Below are positions 1-8,096 of a stretch of DNA of 58,639 nt, piece after piece. The stretch comes from JBMNSK01 sp050945155 (lineage in GTDB: Bacteria; Actinomycetota; Coriobacteriia; Coriobacteriales; Eggerthellaceae). The first letter of the stretch is position 1. Each line of letters starts with the position of its first letter. The stretch covers positions 1 to 58,639 of the forward strand of contig JBMNSK010000005.1 in assembly GCA_050945155.1 (NCBI GenBank). Reading direction: 5' to 3'. The notes below the pieces were generated by a model. That model did no database searches. It saw only the letters and a list, made by a program, of their open reading frames with translations, and had not been told where the DNA came from. The translations under genes and the position numbers were made by a program.

Positions 1-495
1 AATTTCCAACCTGAGGACATGCACCGCCTTGCCGAACTCGATATCTCCGCAAACGTACAGCCGGGTCATATCACACTCGACCCAGGTGGTCCGGAACGTG
101 ATCTTGGTATGAAACGCGTACCCTATATGTGGCCGTTCAAGACGCTTGCTGATTTAGGCACCCATGTCTCGTTTGGCACGGACTCTCCGGTGGTAGACGT
201 CAATTCCATGGGCGTCCTCTATACGGCAGTCACCCGAAAAGACCAGTACTCACACGAGCCTTTGGGCGGATGGCTTCCTGAAGAGAGGCTTTCCATGTCA
301 CAAGCCATTCGCAACTATACCTACGGAAGCGCCTATGCCTGCAGTCGCGAAAAGGAAGTGGGCAGCCTCGCTGTTGGTATGAAAGCTGATATTGCGGTGT
401 GTGACCATAACCTCTTGGAGGCTGAAGACGAAGAAATCCTCGACACGAAAGTCCTGGCGACCTTCACAGGCGGACGATTGATTTTTGAGCGCTAG
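1..495 (+). CDS. Amidohydrolase family protein (YtcJ-like), 3' end only
   Basis: The reading frame is open from the first base of the window, so this is the C-terminal part (about 164 residues) of a larger protein whose start lies outside. It resembles the C-terminal half of the YtcJ/amidohydrolase-3 group, metal-dependent hydrolases of the TIM-barrel amidohydrolase superfamily. The segment FGTDSPV carries the conserved metal-site aspartate, and the end (GSLAVGMKADIAVCD, then a short strand ending GGRLIFER) is the typical closing beta-sandwich segment. The substrate cannot be told from this. It converges with thiD, with about 49 bases between the two stops. Confidence 0.85.
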   Translation, partial: NFQPEDMHRLAELDISANVQPGHITLDPGGPERDLGMKRVPYMWPFKTLADLGTHVSFGTDSPVVDVNSMGVLYTAVTRKDQYSHEPLGGWLPEERLSMSQAIRNYTYGSAYACSREKEVGSLAVGMKADIAVCDHNLLEAEDEEILDTKVLATFTGGRLIFER

Positions 496-544
496 AGAAA
501 TCTATAGGACGACGTGACTTATCTCTTTTGCGCCAAAAGTCTTA

Positions 545-1345
545 TTAGCGCAAAGCGTTCTCGCGCAGAAAGTACATATGGTCTAGAGGTCCTGAACCAG
601 CACCGAGGTTTAAATCTGCTTCTAACGCGTGGGTAAGATAGTCCTTGGCCCGCTCTACCGCCTGAAGCGTTGTATAGCCTTGTGCATAAAACACCGCAAT
701 GGCCGAAGAGAGGGTACATCCTGTTCCATGAGTGTTGGCGGTATTCACCCGCTCGCAAGAAAGGATGTGTTTTATACCCTCCTCGTCAACAAGGACATCG
801 CGCGCCTTGCCTTCTGCGTGCCCACCTTTCACGAGTACCGCACAGTGATAGCGTGCATAAAGCATCTCGGCAACACGGTCCTGGTCTTCAGGAGTAGAAA
901 TTTTTTGCCCCGAAAGAATTTCTGCTTCGGCAAAGTTTGGTGTGATAATACGCGCCAGCGGAAAGAGTGATTCTTTTAGAGTAGAAATTGCCTCAGGGCT
1001 GATGAGTTTGGCACCCGAAGTTGCAACCATAACAGGGTCGAGAACAATGTTTTTTGCAGCATGGTGTTCAAGCGCCTGCCTGATAGCAACTACAGCTTCA
1101 GGAACTGCCACCATCCCAATCTTTACGGCAGCCGGGCGAATATCAGTATAGACACAGTCAATCTGCTGAGAAATGAGGTCGGGTTCTACTGACACACTTG
1201 CAAATACGCCAGTCGTATTTTGAGCTGTAATAGCCGTAATCGCAGTCTCGGCAAAAAGCCCAAGCGCCTCAATGGTTTTAATGTCAGCCTGAATTCCCGC
1301 TCCACCACTGGAATCAGACCCTGCAATGCTTAGTACCGCTTGCAT
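545..1345 (-). CDS. thiD: Hydroxymethylpyrimidine/phosphomethylpyrimidine kinase ThiD
   Basis: ThiD phosphorylates HMP to HMP-P and then HMP-PP, the pyrimidine half of thiamine diphosphate; it is cytoplasmic. The 266-residue protein has normal length. It shows the ribokinase-fold substrate loop GSDSSGGAGIQAD at residues 9-21 and the GTGC anion-hole/catalytic motif at 207-210. The ATG is preceded by AAGGAG. It is the last gene of the thiC-thiE-thiD unit, 9 bases after thiE, so it is probably co-transcribed under the TPP riboswitch. No thiM or thiazole genes are in the window. Confidence 0.96.
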   Translation of the reverse strand: MQAVLSIAGSDSSGGAGIQADIKTIEALGLFAETAITAITAQNTTGVFASVSVEPDLISQQIDCVYTDIRPAAVKIGMVAVPEAVVAIRQALEHHAAKNIVLDPVMVATSGAKLISPEAISTLKESLFPLARIITPNFAEAEILSGQKISTPEDQDRVAEMLYARYHCAVLVKGGHAEGKARDVLVDEEGIKHILSCERVNTANTHGTGCTLSSAIAVFYAQGYTTLQAVERAKDYLTHALEADLNLGAGSGPLDHMYFLRENALR

Positions 1346-1354
1346 TTCTTCTCC

Positions 1355-2032
1355 TTAAGGGCGCATATCCATTCGTTTCACCAGATTCGCAGTAGCTGCG
1401 CGAATATCATCAGCAGCAAAAATAGCCGAAACGACGGCAATACCGCTGATGTCCACCCCATCAAGAACCCCAATGGTGTTTTCGTTCACACCGCCGATGG
1501 CCACAACTGGAATTTCAACAGCATCACAGATTGCCTGAATCTCCTGCGCACTTAAGACACCAGCCTCAGGTTTCGTCGATGTGCTAGCGACCGCACCTAC
1601 TCCCAGATAGTCGGCGCCTGCCTCCTGCGCAGCACGAGCCTGGTCGGGTGTTTGCACAGAAACCCCGATAATGGCATCCTCCCCGAGTTCTGCGCGCGCT
1701 CGTGTGCATGCCTCATCACCTTGGCCAATGTGAACACCGTCAGCACCTACCTGTTTAGCAAGGTCGACATCATCATCGATTACAAACGGTACCGAGGCTT
1801 GTTCACACAGTGGTTTAAGCGCGTGAGCATAGAGCGCTATCTTCATCCGCGGTGCTTCTTTTTCCCGCAGCTGAACAAAGCTAGCCCCTCCATCGAGAGC
1901 CTCCTTGACGCAGTCACTTAAAGTTCTTTCTCCGAGCCACTGCCTGTCGGTCACGGCATAGACATTAAGGGCCTTTCGAATATCTTCGGCACTCCATTTT
2001 CCGCGCTGACGGGGGCCGTTATTTTCACTCAT
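1355..2032 (-). CDS. thiE: Thiamine-phosphate synthase ThiE
   Basis: ThiE joins HMP-PP and thiazole phosphate to give thiamine monophosphate. The protein is a TIM barrel with recognisable ThiE segments: YAVTDRQWL, FVQLREK for diphosphate and Mg binding, DGVHIGQGD, and the phosphate-binding GIAVVSAIF end. I place the start at the ATG at 2032 (225 residues), because GAGG lies 9 bases upstream. An alternative GTG at 2047 directly abuts the thiC stop and would add five residues. The gene is tightly coupled to thiC, and its N-terminal 20 residues are charged and variable. Confidence 0.94.
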   Translation of the reverse strand: MSENNGPRQRGKWSAEDIRKALNVYAVTDRQWLGERTLSDCVKEALDGGASFVQLREKEAPRMKIALYAHALKPLCEQASVPFVIDDDVDLAKQVGADGVHIGQGDEACTRARAELGEDAIIGVSVQTPDQARAAQEAGADYLGVGAVASTSTKPEAGVLSAQEIQAICDAVEIPVVAIGGVNENTIGVLDGVDISGIAVVSAIFAADDIRAATANLVKRMDMRP

Positions 2033-2047
2033 ACTTACCGTCCTCAC

Positions 2048-3373
2048 CTATACATTCTTGCTCGTCTCGTTATCTCCGTTGAGTCCGATATCAATAACGA
2101 GGTCATCCATGATTCTGTTCACTGTCCGGACGGCACACATGCTTCCACACATGGTGCATGTTCCTTCCACACTTGGCTCCGCGCTCTCGAAATAGCGCCT
2201 CGGTTTCTCAGGATCAATGGCATACGAGAACATTTCCTCCCAATTGAGGCGGCGGCGCGCATCGCTCATACGATTATCAATATCACGCGCCCCAGGAATA
2301 CCCTTCGCAATGTCTGCAGCATGCGCCGCAATTTTCGTTGCTACGATACCTTCTTTCACATCGTCAGCATCGGGAAGACGAAGGTGCTCGGCCGGAGTAA
2401 CATAGCACAGAAAGTCTGCTCCATGCATAGCCGCAAGGGCACCTCCAATAGCCGCAGTGATATGGTCATAACCGGGTGCAATATCTGTTACGAGCGGGCC
2501 TAAGACATAGAAGGGCGCACCATGGCAGAGGCGCTTTTCCAATTTCATATTGGCTTCGATCTCATCCAAAGCCATATGGCCCGGACCTTCTACCATCACC
2601 TGCACGCCCGCATCCCAGGCTCGTTGGGTAAGCTTGCCAAGCTCAATGAGTTCGTTTATCTGCACCGCATCGCTTGCATCATAGTTACAACCGGGGCGCA
2701 TAGCATCACCTAGGCTGATAGTTACGTCATACTCATGCAGGATTTCAAGCAGGTCATCATAGTATTCGAAGAAGGGATTTTCGTTACCTATTGCTTCCAT
2801 CCAGGCAAACGTAAGCGACCCTCCGCGACTTACGATATTCATAAGACGCCCTGTTTCCTTAAACAGTTCAATTGCCTTTTTATTCACACCTGCGTGAATC
2901 GTGACGAAATCAACTCCGTCACGCGCGTGCGCGCGCACAACGTCAAGAAAGTCCTGCGCAGTAAAGTCGATGAGAGGTTTTTCAAGATAGCCCACCGCGT
3001 CATACATGGGCACTGTACCAATCATGGCGGGAGATTTTTTGATTAGGTCTCGACGGAAAGTCTGGGTTTTGCCATAGTTCGACAAATCCATAATGGCTTC
3101 CGCCCCCAAGTCGAGTGCAGTTTGGACCTTTTTCCACTCTTCTTCGAGACAGGCTGCATCACCCGACACACCCAGGTTTACATTCATCTTTGTTCTCAGT
3201 CCGGTTCCAATACCTTCTGGGCTGAGGCTTTTATGATTGATATTTGCAGGAATGGCAATCTGTCCCTGCGCGACGCCATTGCGAATATACTCCGGACTCC
3301 GGTGCTCTTTTTCGGCAACAATCTTCATTTCGTCTGTCAGTATGCCGGCACGCGCTGCATCAATTTGAGTCAT
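2048..3373 (-). CDS. thiC: Phosphomethylpyrimidine synthase ThiC
   Basis: ThiC is the radical-SAM enzyme that rearranges aminoimidazole ribotide to HMP-P. This is the shorter bacterial/archaeal-like form (441 residues, without the long N-terminal domain of proteobacterial ThiC). The C-terminal iron-sulfur motif reads CTMCGSMC, with Cys at 406, 409 and 413. The core segments NLGVSGD, MDLSNYGKTQ, EGPGHMALDEI and GPLVTDIAPGYDHI are all intact. It is the first gene of the thi unit. The ATG (cat at 3371-3373) is read from a ribosome-binding site lying inside the 3' end of the TPP riboswitch, so translation should be shut when TPP binds. Confidence 0.97.
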   Translation of the reverse strand: MTQIDAARAGILTDEMKIVAEKEHRSPEYIRNGVAQGQIAIPANINHKSLSPEGIGTGLRTKMNVNLGVSGDAACLEEEWKKVQTALDLGAEAIMDLSNYGKTQTFRRDLIKKSPAMIGTVPMYDAVGYLEKPLIDFTAQDFLDVVRAHARDGVDFVTIHAGVNKKAIELFKETGRLMNIVSRGGSLTFAWMEAIGNENPFFEYYDDLLEILHEYDVTISLGDAMRPGCNYDASDAVQINELIELGKLTQRAWDAGVQVMVEGPGHMALDEIEANMKLEKRLCHGAPFYVLGPLVTDIAPGYDHITAAIGGALAAMHGADFLCYVTPAEHLRLPDADDVKEGIVATKIAAHAADIAKGIPGARDIDNRMSDARRRLNWEEMFSYAIDPEKPRRYFESAEPSVEGTCTMCGSMCAVRTVNRIMDDLVIDIGLNGDNETSKNV

Positions 3374-3376
3374 AGC

Positions 3377-3477
3377 ATCCCTCCGTTGGCATTATCCATC
3401 TCAGGTTCGACGGGTCGAAACGTTATTGCGTTTCCTCTCAGCCTAGGTATCGGCCATGCCGCATCCAAGCTCCCCAG
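3377..3477 (-). promoter_or_regulatory. TPP riboswitch (THI element) upstream of thiC
   Basis: Read on the minus strand, the leader contains GGGGAGC, then GGCTGAGAGG (the pyrimidine-sensing bulge region), GACCCGTCGAACCTGA, and GGATAATGCCAACGGAGGGA, closing about 6 bases before the thiC ATG. These are the conserved blocks of the THI-box in the correct order and spacing. The final GGAGGG is both part of the closing helix P1 and the apparent Shine-Dalgarno of thiC. I see no intrinsic terminator between the aptamer and the start codon. Both points suggest translational rather than transcriptional control. Confidence 0.95.
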
Positions 3478-3559
3478 ATTTTCAAGTCTAGCACACGCCC
3501 ATGACCGTAGCGTTAGGCGACCCCGTAAAGACATGCACCAAGACAAAACTGAAGGTTTC

Positions 3560-3588
3560 AGAATACGAGGGAAAAACTACCTGCGCAA
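3560..3588 (-). promoter_or_regulatory. Candidate promoter of the thiCED unit
   Basis: On the minus strand TTGCGC is followed after 17 bases by TATTCT, immediately downstream of the thiN stop codon. A start near 3553 would give a leader of about 180 nt that includes the riboswitch. The match is moderate, and transcription reading through from thiN is also possible. Confidence 0.45.
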
Positions 3589-3594
3589 GACGAT

Positions 3595-4224
3595 TTAGGC
3601 TAAGGGATAAAAAATATAGAGGGTTCCTTCGCGGACACTGATGGTGGCTTTCTTTCCAATGAGTTCATTGGAAAGACCACGAGATCTGCGGTTTTTTAGG
3701 TCAATATCGTTAACCGTATACGCTAACCCTTCTTCTGAAACGCCTCGTGCGCAGTCATTTGCTGAGAATACCGAGACGATACCTTGTGTGCCTTGAGCAA
3801 TAGTAAAACTTGCAGGACCCGTTAGAAGGCGAACAGCAAAACTGTCCCCGACACAAGTCAGATGCATACCAGCTTCAGAAAAATATGCGCAGGTCTGCAG
3901 GACCGCAATGGTGTGGTCAAGGCGTGCAGATAAGGCGCCGTAAACATAGGTCTCGCCACAACCAGCCTCTTGCGCATAGTTCAGTCCAAGTTCAAGATCG
4001 CTCTCATCTTTATGTGAGCTGAAAGAACGAACTTTTTCGCCCTGCGGAAGATACCCAAGAGAGTCAAAGTCCCCCACGATAAGGTCTGGTTCCCTGTTGA
4101 TTGCTTGCAGATGACGAAGCCCGCGGTCAACAGCAATGACCATATCGAAAGAGCCCTTTGCATCGAGAGAGCGGAAGTGGTCTGCATTGAAATCTACTGC
4201 TGCCACAAGAGCGCAACGAGACAT
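3595..4224 (-). CDS. thiN: Thiamine pyrophosphokinase ThiN
   Basis: ThiN converts thiamine and ATP to thiamine diphosphate and AMP, used for salvage of free thiamine. The 209-residue protein has the family landmarks GDFDS at 51-55, HKDESD at 71-76 and the ARLDHTIA segment. The start is taken at the ATG at 4224, with AGGTGG a few bases upstream. The frame stays open for 123 more codons upstream, but that stretch is the RNase P RNA read on the wrong strand, so I do not use it. The gene lies upstream of thiC on the same strand, but the riboswitch suggests thiC has its own transcript. ThiN acts on thiamine, not on the TMP made by ThiE, so a ThiL or a phosphatase must exist elsewhere. Confidence 0.93.
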   Translation of the reverse strand: MSRCALVAAVDFNADHFRSLDAKGSFDMVIAVDRGLRHLQAINREPDLIVGDFDSLGYLPQGEKVRSFSSHKDESDLELGLNYAQEAGCGETYVYGALSARLDHTIAVLQTCAYFSEAGMHLTCVGDSFAVRLLTGPASFTIAQGTQGIVSVFSANDCARGVSEEGLAYTVNDIDLKNRRSRGLSNELIGKKATISVREGTLYIFYPLA

Positions 4225-4288
4225 CCTGCCACCTACTTCCCTGTCTTTTAGCAAGCATAAAAGCTTGCACCGAAGCCACCTGCAACTT

Positions 4289-4297
4289 TGATAGAAT
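4289..4297 (+). promoter_or_regulatory. Extended -10 promoter of rnpB
   Basis: TGATAGAAT (TG, one base, then TAGAAT) ends 10 bases before the first base of the RNase P RNA helix, the right distance for a start near 4304. There is no good -35 at 16-18 bases; a TTGCAC lies 21 bases upstream. An extended -10 would compensate for that. Confidence 0.55.
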
Positions 4298-4306
4298 AGC
4301 ATACCT

Positions 4307-4638
4307 GAGTGGGCCAGACGGCTGCGCCATACGGTGAGGAAAGTCCGGGCTCCTAAGGGCTGGATGCCAGCTAACAGCTGGGCGAGGTGACTCGACGGAT
4401 TAGTGCCACAGAAAAGAAAACTCCTGCCTTGCGCATGGAAAAGCTGAAACGGTGCGGTAAGAGCGCACCAGCACCTTGGTAACAGGGTGGCTTGGAAAAC
4501 CCCATCCGGAGCAAACGCAAATAGGAACGCCATACGGTCGCCCTTCCGTGCGTTCGGGTTGCGCGCTTTAAGACTTCTGGTGACAGAAGCCACAGATAAA
4601 TAGCCGTCCTCGACAGAACCCGGCTTATCGGCCCACTC
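4307..4638 (+). ncRNA. rnpB: RNase P RNA, bacterial type A
   Basis: This is the catalytic RNA that trims tRNA 5' leaders. The closing helix is formed by GAGTGGGC at 4307-4314 and GCCCACTC at 4631-4638. Inside are the conserved GAGGAAAGTCCGGGCTCC block near 4335-4352, GGTAACAGGGTGGC near 4478-4491, and the ACAGAACCCGGCTTATC end near 4614-4629 that pairs to form P4. Length (about 332 nt) is normal for an ancestral type A RNA. It is oriented against its neighbours, between thiN and the DUF167 gene. Confidence 0.96.
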
Positions 4639-4649
4639 GCCTCTTTCCC

Positions 4650-4943
4650 TTAAAGACGATTCAGCCCTGCCTTCCAGGCTTCGATTTCTTCCTGACTTTT
4701 CTCGACTGCAAGTCTTTTATAGCGAGCTGTCTTTCCACGGACAACTTTTACCTGCGATTTAGCAAGGCCAAACTCATGAGCAATGAGAGCGCATACGGCC
4801 TTATTCGCCTTTCCTCCCTCAGGTACGGCACGCACCTTGATGCGCGCCACTGGCTTGTCTCCTGAACAATCAAGGCCCAAAACGACGTCGCGCCCCGAAC
4901 GGGGCGTGACGTGACAATCAAGATATCCAAAGACGTTGGTCAT
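4650..4943 (-). CDS. DUF167 (YggU) family protein
   Basis: This is a 97-residue protein with the YggU-family core: VTPRSGRD at the start, then a segment around VRAVPEGGKANKAVCALIA and KSQVKVVRGKTARYKRL. No biochemical role is established for the family. It follows divIVA directly, the two stop/start codons being adjacent, at the end of the dcw-associated operon. A neighbouring yggT-divIVA-yggU arrangement is common in bacteria. The gene ends just past the 3' end of rnpB on the opposite strand. Confidence 0.88.
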   Translation of the reverse strand: MTNVFGYLDCHVTPRSGRDVVLGLDCSGDKPVARIKVRAVPEGGKANKAVCALIAHEFGLAKSQVKVVRGKTARYKRLAVEKSQEEIEAWKAGLNRL

Positions 4944-5858
4944 TTAGTCAATATCGTCTAGGTCGATGTCATTTTCAGCATCACCGAAACCAGAGAGGTC
5001 CTTTTCAACGAAGCTACGCTTAGGCGTTGCCGGCACCACGGTCTCTTCGCCAGATGGTTGCGGAGTGGTGTATTCATGGGACCGCTGTTCACGGACGTCA
5101 ATCTCTTCCTCAGACTCTTCTTCAATGGCAACAGGCTCAATCATGCCGGTCTTGTCATTGTCATCGTCTGCGTTAGCAACTGCACGTGCGTTAGACAGCG
5201 AAGAATGAACTACGCTTTCTTCTATGCTTCCCAGCTTGCGCGTCGCATCAGCAATAAAGTTTGAAAGCATATCGCGATAGTCGGCGCGGGTTTCATCGCG
5301 CTCGTCTTCAAGTTTTTTAATAGCATCCAATACACGTGAACGCTCAGCTTCGGCTTTGTTGGCAATGCGTGCTGCGTCGTCCTCAGCATCCTTGATAATT
5401 CCAGCAGCTTCACGTTTAGAACGATTGATGGTTTCATCTGCAGTACGCTGTGCTGCGATGAGGGCTTGAGCAATAGCTGAATCGTCTGCCTTTTTCTCCT
5501 GCAGCTCCCTCTCCAGTTCCGCAATTCTTGCGTCCTTGTCTGCAAGAACGCGATCGTCGATTGTAGCGACGGCTGACTCAGAATCGAAGCTTGTCTCTTC
5601 GGTTTCTGGTGCAGGAGTGAGCGGAATTGCTACCGTTGCATCTTGGGAAATATCTTCTGCCGGTGCAGTTTCTTGGTTTGCAAGTTCGAGGTTGCGGCGA
5701 GCATCTTCGAGCTGCGTTTTCAGCTGCTCAATCTCAGCATTCATTTCTGCAACGCCATCAGCAACACGCTCGAGAAACACATCCACTTCATCAACGTCAT
5801 AGCCCTTGCGCTCGATTGAAAAACTCTGGTTATTAATTTCTTCAACTGTTATGCCCAT
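4944..5858 (-). CDS. divIVA: DivIVA-domain protein (pole/septum curvature sensor)
   Basis: The first 50 residues are a classic DivIVA domain (ITVEEINNQSFSIERKGYD then VDEVDVFLERVADGV). This binds negatively curved membrane at septa and poles. Coiled coil follows (about 30-55 and 105-200), with a long Glu/Lys/Ala-rich central segment and a C-terminal acidic tail ending DIDLDDID. I choose the ATG at 5858 (304 residues): AAGGG sits 7 bases upstream of it but only 1 base from the ATG at 5864. In actinobacteria, DivIVA homologues organise polar growth or septation. Here it sits in the classical position after sepF and yggT. Confidence 0.92.
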   Translation of the reverse strand: MGITVEEINNQSFSIERKGYDVDEVDVFLERVADGVAEMNAEIEQLKTQLEDARRNLELANQETAPAEDISQDATVAIPLTPAPETEETSFDSESAVATIDDRVLADKDARIAELERELQEKKADDSAIAQALIAAQRTADETINRSKREAAGIIKDAEDDAARIANKAEAERSRVLDAIKKLEDERDETRADYRDMLSNFIADATRKLGSIEESVVHSSLSNARAVANADDDNDKTGMIEPVAIEEESEEEIDVREQRSHEYTTPQPSGEETVVPATPKRSFVEKDLSGFGDAENDIDLDDID

Positions 5859-5910
5859 TTGCATTCCCTTCCCAGTTTCTCGCCCTTACCAAGTCCTATG
5901 ACTTGAGACT

Positions 5911-6165
5911 TTATAGCAAAGCAACCAGTACACGTACCCCAAATTGTAATACAAGAAGCGCGATGATGGGGGTTATATCTACCATGCCTCCAATAGGAGG
6001 AATCAGCTTTTTGAATAGATCAAGGTACGGATCGCAGATTTTTCCGAGTGCATTATAGATATCAGCAACGACTGGATGTGACCTTGGAATCCATGACATC
6101 AATACATAAATGATGATGATAAAGCTATAGAAGTCGCAGAGCGACACTAACAAATGCCCCAGCAA
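5911..6165 (-). CDS. YggT family membrane protein
   Basis: This 84-residue protein has two hydrophobic helices and the family signature WIPRSHPVV followed by DPYLDLFKKLIPPIGG. YggT/YlmG proteins are small membrane proteins linked to septum placement and nucleoid distribution in some bacteria; the molecular role is unsettled. The start is a TTG at 6165, supported by AGGAG in the last codons of proC. It begins two bases after the proC stop and precedes divIVA, so it is in the same operon. Confidence 0.9.
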   Translation of the reverse strand: MLGHLLVSLCDFYSFIIIIYVLMSWIPRSHPVVADIYNALGKICDPYLDLFKKLIPPIGGMVDITPIIALLVLQFGVRVLVALL

Positions 6166-6166
6166 A

Positions 6167-7012
6167 TTATGCTCCTAATTCTTTTGATCGGCGGACCGCC
6201 GCATTGACGCCGGCTGCAAAAACCCCGTCGAAGTCTCTGGCGCGCATTGCATCCATCGCAGCTGCCGTAGTTCCTCCCGGTGTGCATATGGAATCGCAGG
6301 TGTCTCGGGCACTAATACCAGTCTGGCGCATATATTCGGCTGTACCGTAAACCGTTTGCAGCGCAAGATTTTCGGCAAGGTTTTCATCGAGACCCTGATC
6401 TTTTGCTGCCTTTGCAAGCGCATCAACCATAGCCGCAACATATGCCGGGCCGGAACCTGACAGACCGCAGACAATATCGATAGCGTCTTCTTCAACCTTG
6501 CATGCATACCCCAAGCTATCGAAAAGATTGCAAACGAGGTCGAAATCAGCATCAGTAGCAGCAGACCCTTTCGCAACCCCTGCTGCACCAGCCCCCACTT
6601 TAAGAGGCATATTGGGCATGACACGCACAAGGCGAGCACCTTGAGGCAGATGTTTTTCTAACGAAGCAGTAGAAAGGCCAGCGGCTACCGAAATGAAAAG
6701 TGGTCCGGAGTCTTTGCCACTATACGGAGGTCTATCCGCAATGGTGTCGAGCACACCAGCCATAATCTGCGGCTTTACCGCCAGCACAACGAGTTTGGCA
6801 TCAGCTATTTCTCGTGCATCAGGAACACAGGTAACACCAAATTCCTCGGTCAGATAGTCACGACGTTCCTGGCCTGGATTCGCCACTATGAAATCTTTTG
6901 CAGTGAGGTGAGCTGCGGGACCCGTTTGGGCACCAATCCACCCAGCCATAATGGCTGTACCCATCTCTCCTCCGCCGATTATTGCAATAGGTGAGATCTT
7001 TTCTTGGTTCAC
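6167..7012 (-). CDS. proC: Pyrroline-5-carboxylate reductase ProC
   Basis: ProC reduces pyrroline-5-carboxylate to proline with NAD(P)H. The 281-residue protein shows the Rossmann motif GGGEMGTAI (13-21), the dimer-domain signature SGSGPAYVAAM, and CTPGGTTAAAMDAM near the C terminus. The start is GTG at 7012, overlapping the sepF stop by four bases (GTGA). Occurrence of proC within the sepF-yggT-divIVA stretch is seen in several Gram-positive dcw regions. Functionally it also fits the arginine-to-ornithine-to-proline traffic suggested by arcA and putP in this window. Confidence 0.96.
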   Translation of the reverse strand: MNQEKISPIAIIGGGEMGTAIMAGWIGAQTGPAAHLTAKDFIVANPGQERRDYLTEEFGVTCVPDAREIADAKLVVLAVKPQIMAGVLDTIADRPPYSGKDSGPLFISVAAGLSTASLEKHLPQGARLVRVMPNMPLKVGAGAAGVAKGSAATDADFDLVCNLFDSLGYACKVEEDAIDIVCGLSGSGPAYVAAMVDALAKAAKDQGLDENLAENLALQTVYGTAEYMRQTGISARDTCDSICTPGGTTAAAMDAMRARDFDGVFAAGVNAAVRRSKELGA

Positions 7013-7980
7013 GAGAGCACACCTTTGTTCTTGAGAGCACGGCGCTCACTTTCTGAAAGTGAGTGGTGACAAGTTATCGCAAAGACCTTCTCTTGCGGAC
7101 ATTCAACAGATGCATCAAGCGCACTTGCTACGCCGAAAGAAAAATCAAGAATGCGTTTTGCAAGGTCCTGCGGCGTCTCATTTAAAACGATAACGACCGC
7201 ATCTCCCCCTTTGAGGATTTTCGCCACTCGTTCAACATCTTCATAGCGCAGAGGGCGGATAACCGAAAGTGCGCGTGTTGGGCTGTGAACAGAAGACGAA
7301 GAACCCTCGTACATATCGTACGGGTCAAAAGAAGATGCGTCGCTGCGCAGGCGTCTATCCGGCGATTCCGTGCGAGTGTCTAAAACAGGAGTCTCGTGCA
7401 CGCGGCCCAAGTTAGTCTGGGGTTTGCGGGGCGGGACAGTTTCTGCGCTCGCGTCAGTCTGCGTGAACAGGGCGTTTACGCCTGACTGCGAAGACGAAGA
7501 GTTTGCCATGGGAAGATCCATTGAAGCAGTATCGCCAAAATGCGAGGAATCGCGCATGGCGCGCTCGGCCTCATAGGTGGCCTGTGCTTCGCGCGGAGAA
7601 ACACCGTGCAAACGATAGGGCTGCTCTGGCTTTCCTCCCCGTTCGCGCTCATGCATTTCCGGATACCGTGTAGAGGCTCTTACCTCATCACGGGTTACAA
7701 GCTGTGGGAAACCATGGTCGTGGTCCCGGCGGGAACGACGCGATTGGCGAGAAGAACGATTATCGGATTCGTATGACTCATCATAATCCTGGTAGTCTTC
7801 TTCATACCCTTCGCCATACTCGTAGAACTCGTCATAATCATCGAATTCATCAGAGTCATCATCGAAGCCATCATCGCGCGAAAAGCCAAGCCTGGACTTG
7901 ATGTTACTAAAAGCTCCCCCACCGGCATTATCGCGATACTCATCATCCCGACGAGAACGCCCTCTTCTGGGCAACTGCAT
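7009..7980 (-). CDS. sepF: Cell division protein SepF with long acidic linker
   Basis: SepF binds FtsZ and tethers it to the membrane. The C-terminal 85 residues (from about SVIRPLRYEDVE to the end) are the SepF/DUF552 dimer domain. The N terminus carries a short amphipathic segment (GAFSNIKSRLGFS, about 22-34) that is the expected membrane anchor. At 323 residues it is roughly twice the usual size because of a low-complexity linker. Residues 36-73 are almost all Asp, Glu and Tyr, followed by an Arg/Ser patch and a disordered stretch. The ATG has GAGG 9 bases upstream. It overlaps proC by four bases. Confidence 0.93.
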   Translation of the reverse strand: MQLPRRGRSRRDDEYRDNAGGGAFSNIKSRLGFSRDDGFDDDSDEFDDYDEFYEYGEGYEEDYQDYDESYESDNRSSRQSRRSRRDHDHGFPQLVTRDEVRASTRYPEMHERERGGKPEQPYRLHGVSPREAQATYEAERAMRDSSHFGDTASMDLPMANSSSSQSGVNALFTQTDASAETVPPRKPQTNLGRVHETPVLDTRTESPDRRLRSDASSFDPYDMYEGSSSSVHSPTRALSVIRPLRYEDVERVAKILKGGDAVVIVLNETPQDLAKRILDFSFGVASALDASVECPQEKVFAITCHHSLSESERRALKNKGVLS

Positions 7981-8096
7981 CTTAATCCCTCATTTCCTCG
8001 TACTTAACGATAGACGTCGCGTCTCAAATATCTACACGTTCATGTTACCGCAAGGTCAATGCCGACTAATCAAAAAGCTGACCTCGGTCTTAAGAC

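Noticed and set aside
3595..4593. ThiN extended to 332 residues
   Set aside because: The extra 123 codons overlap the conserved RNase P RNA read backwards; ThiN is complete from 4224.
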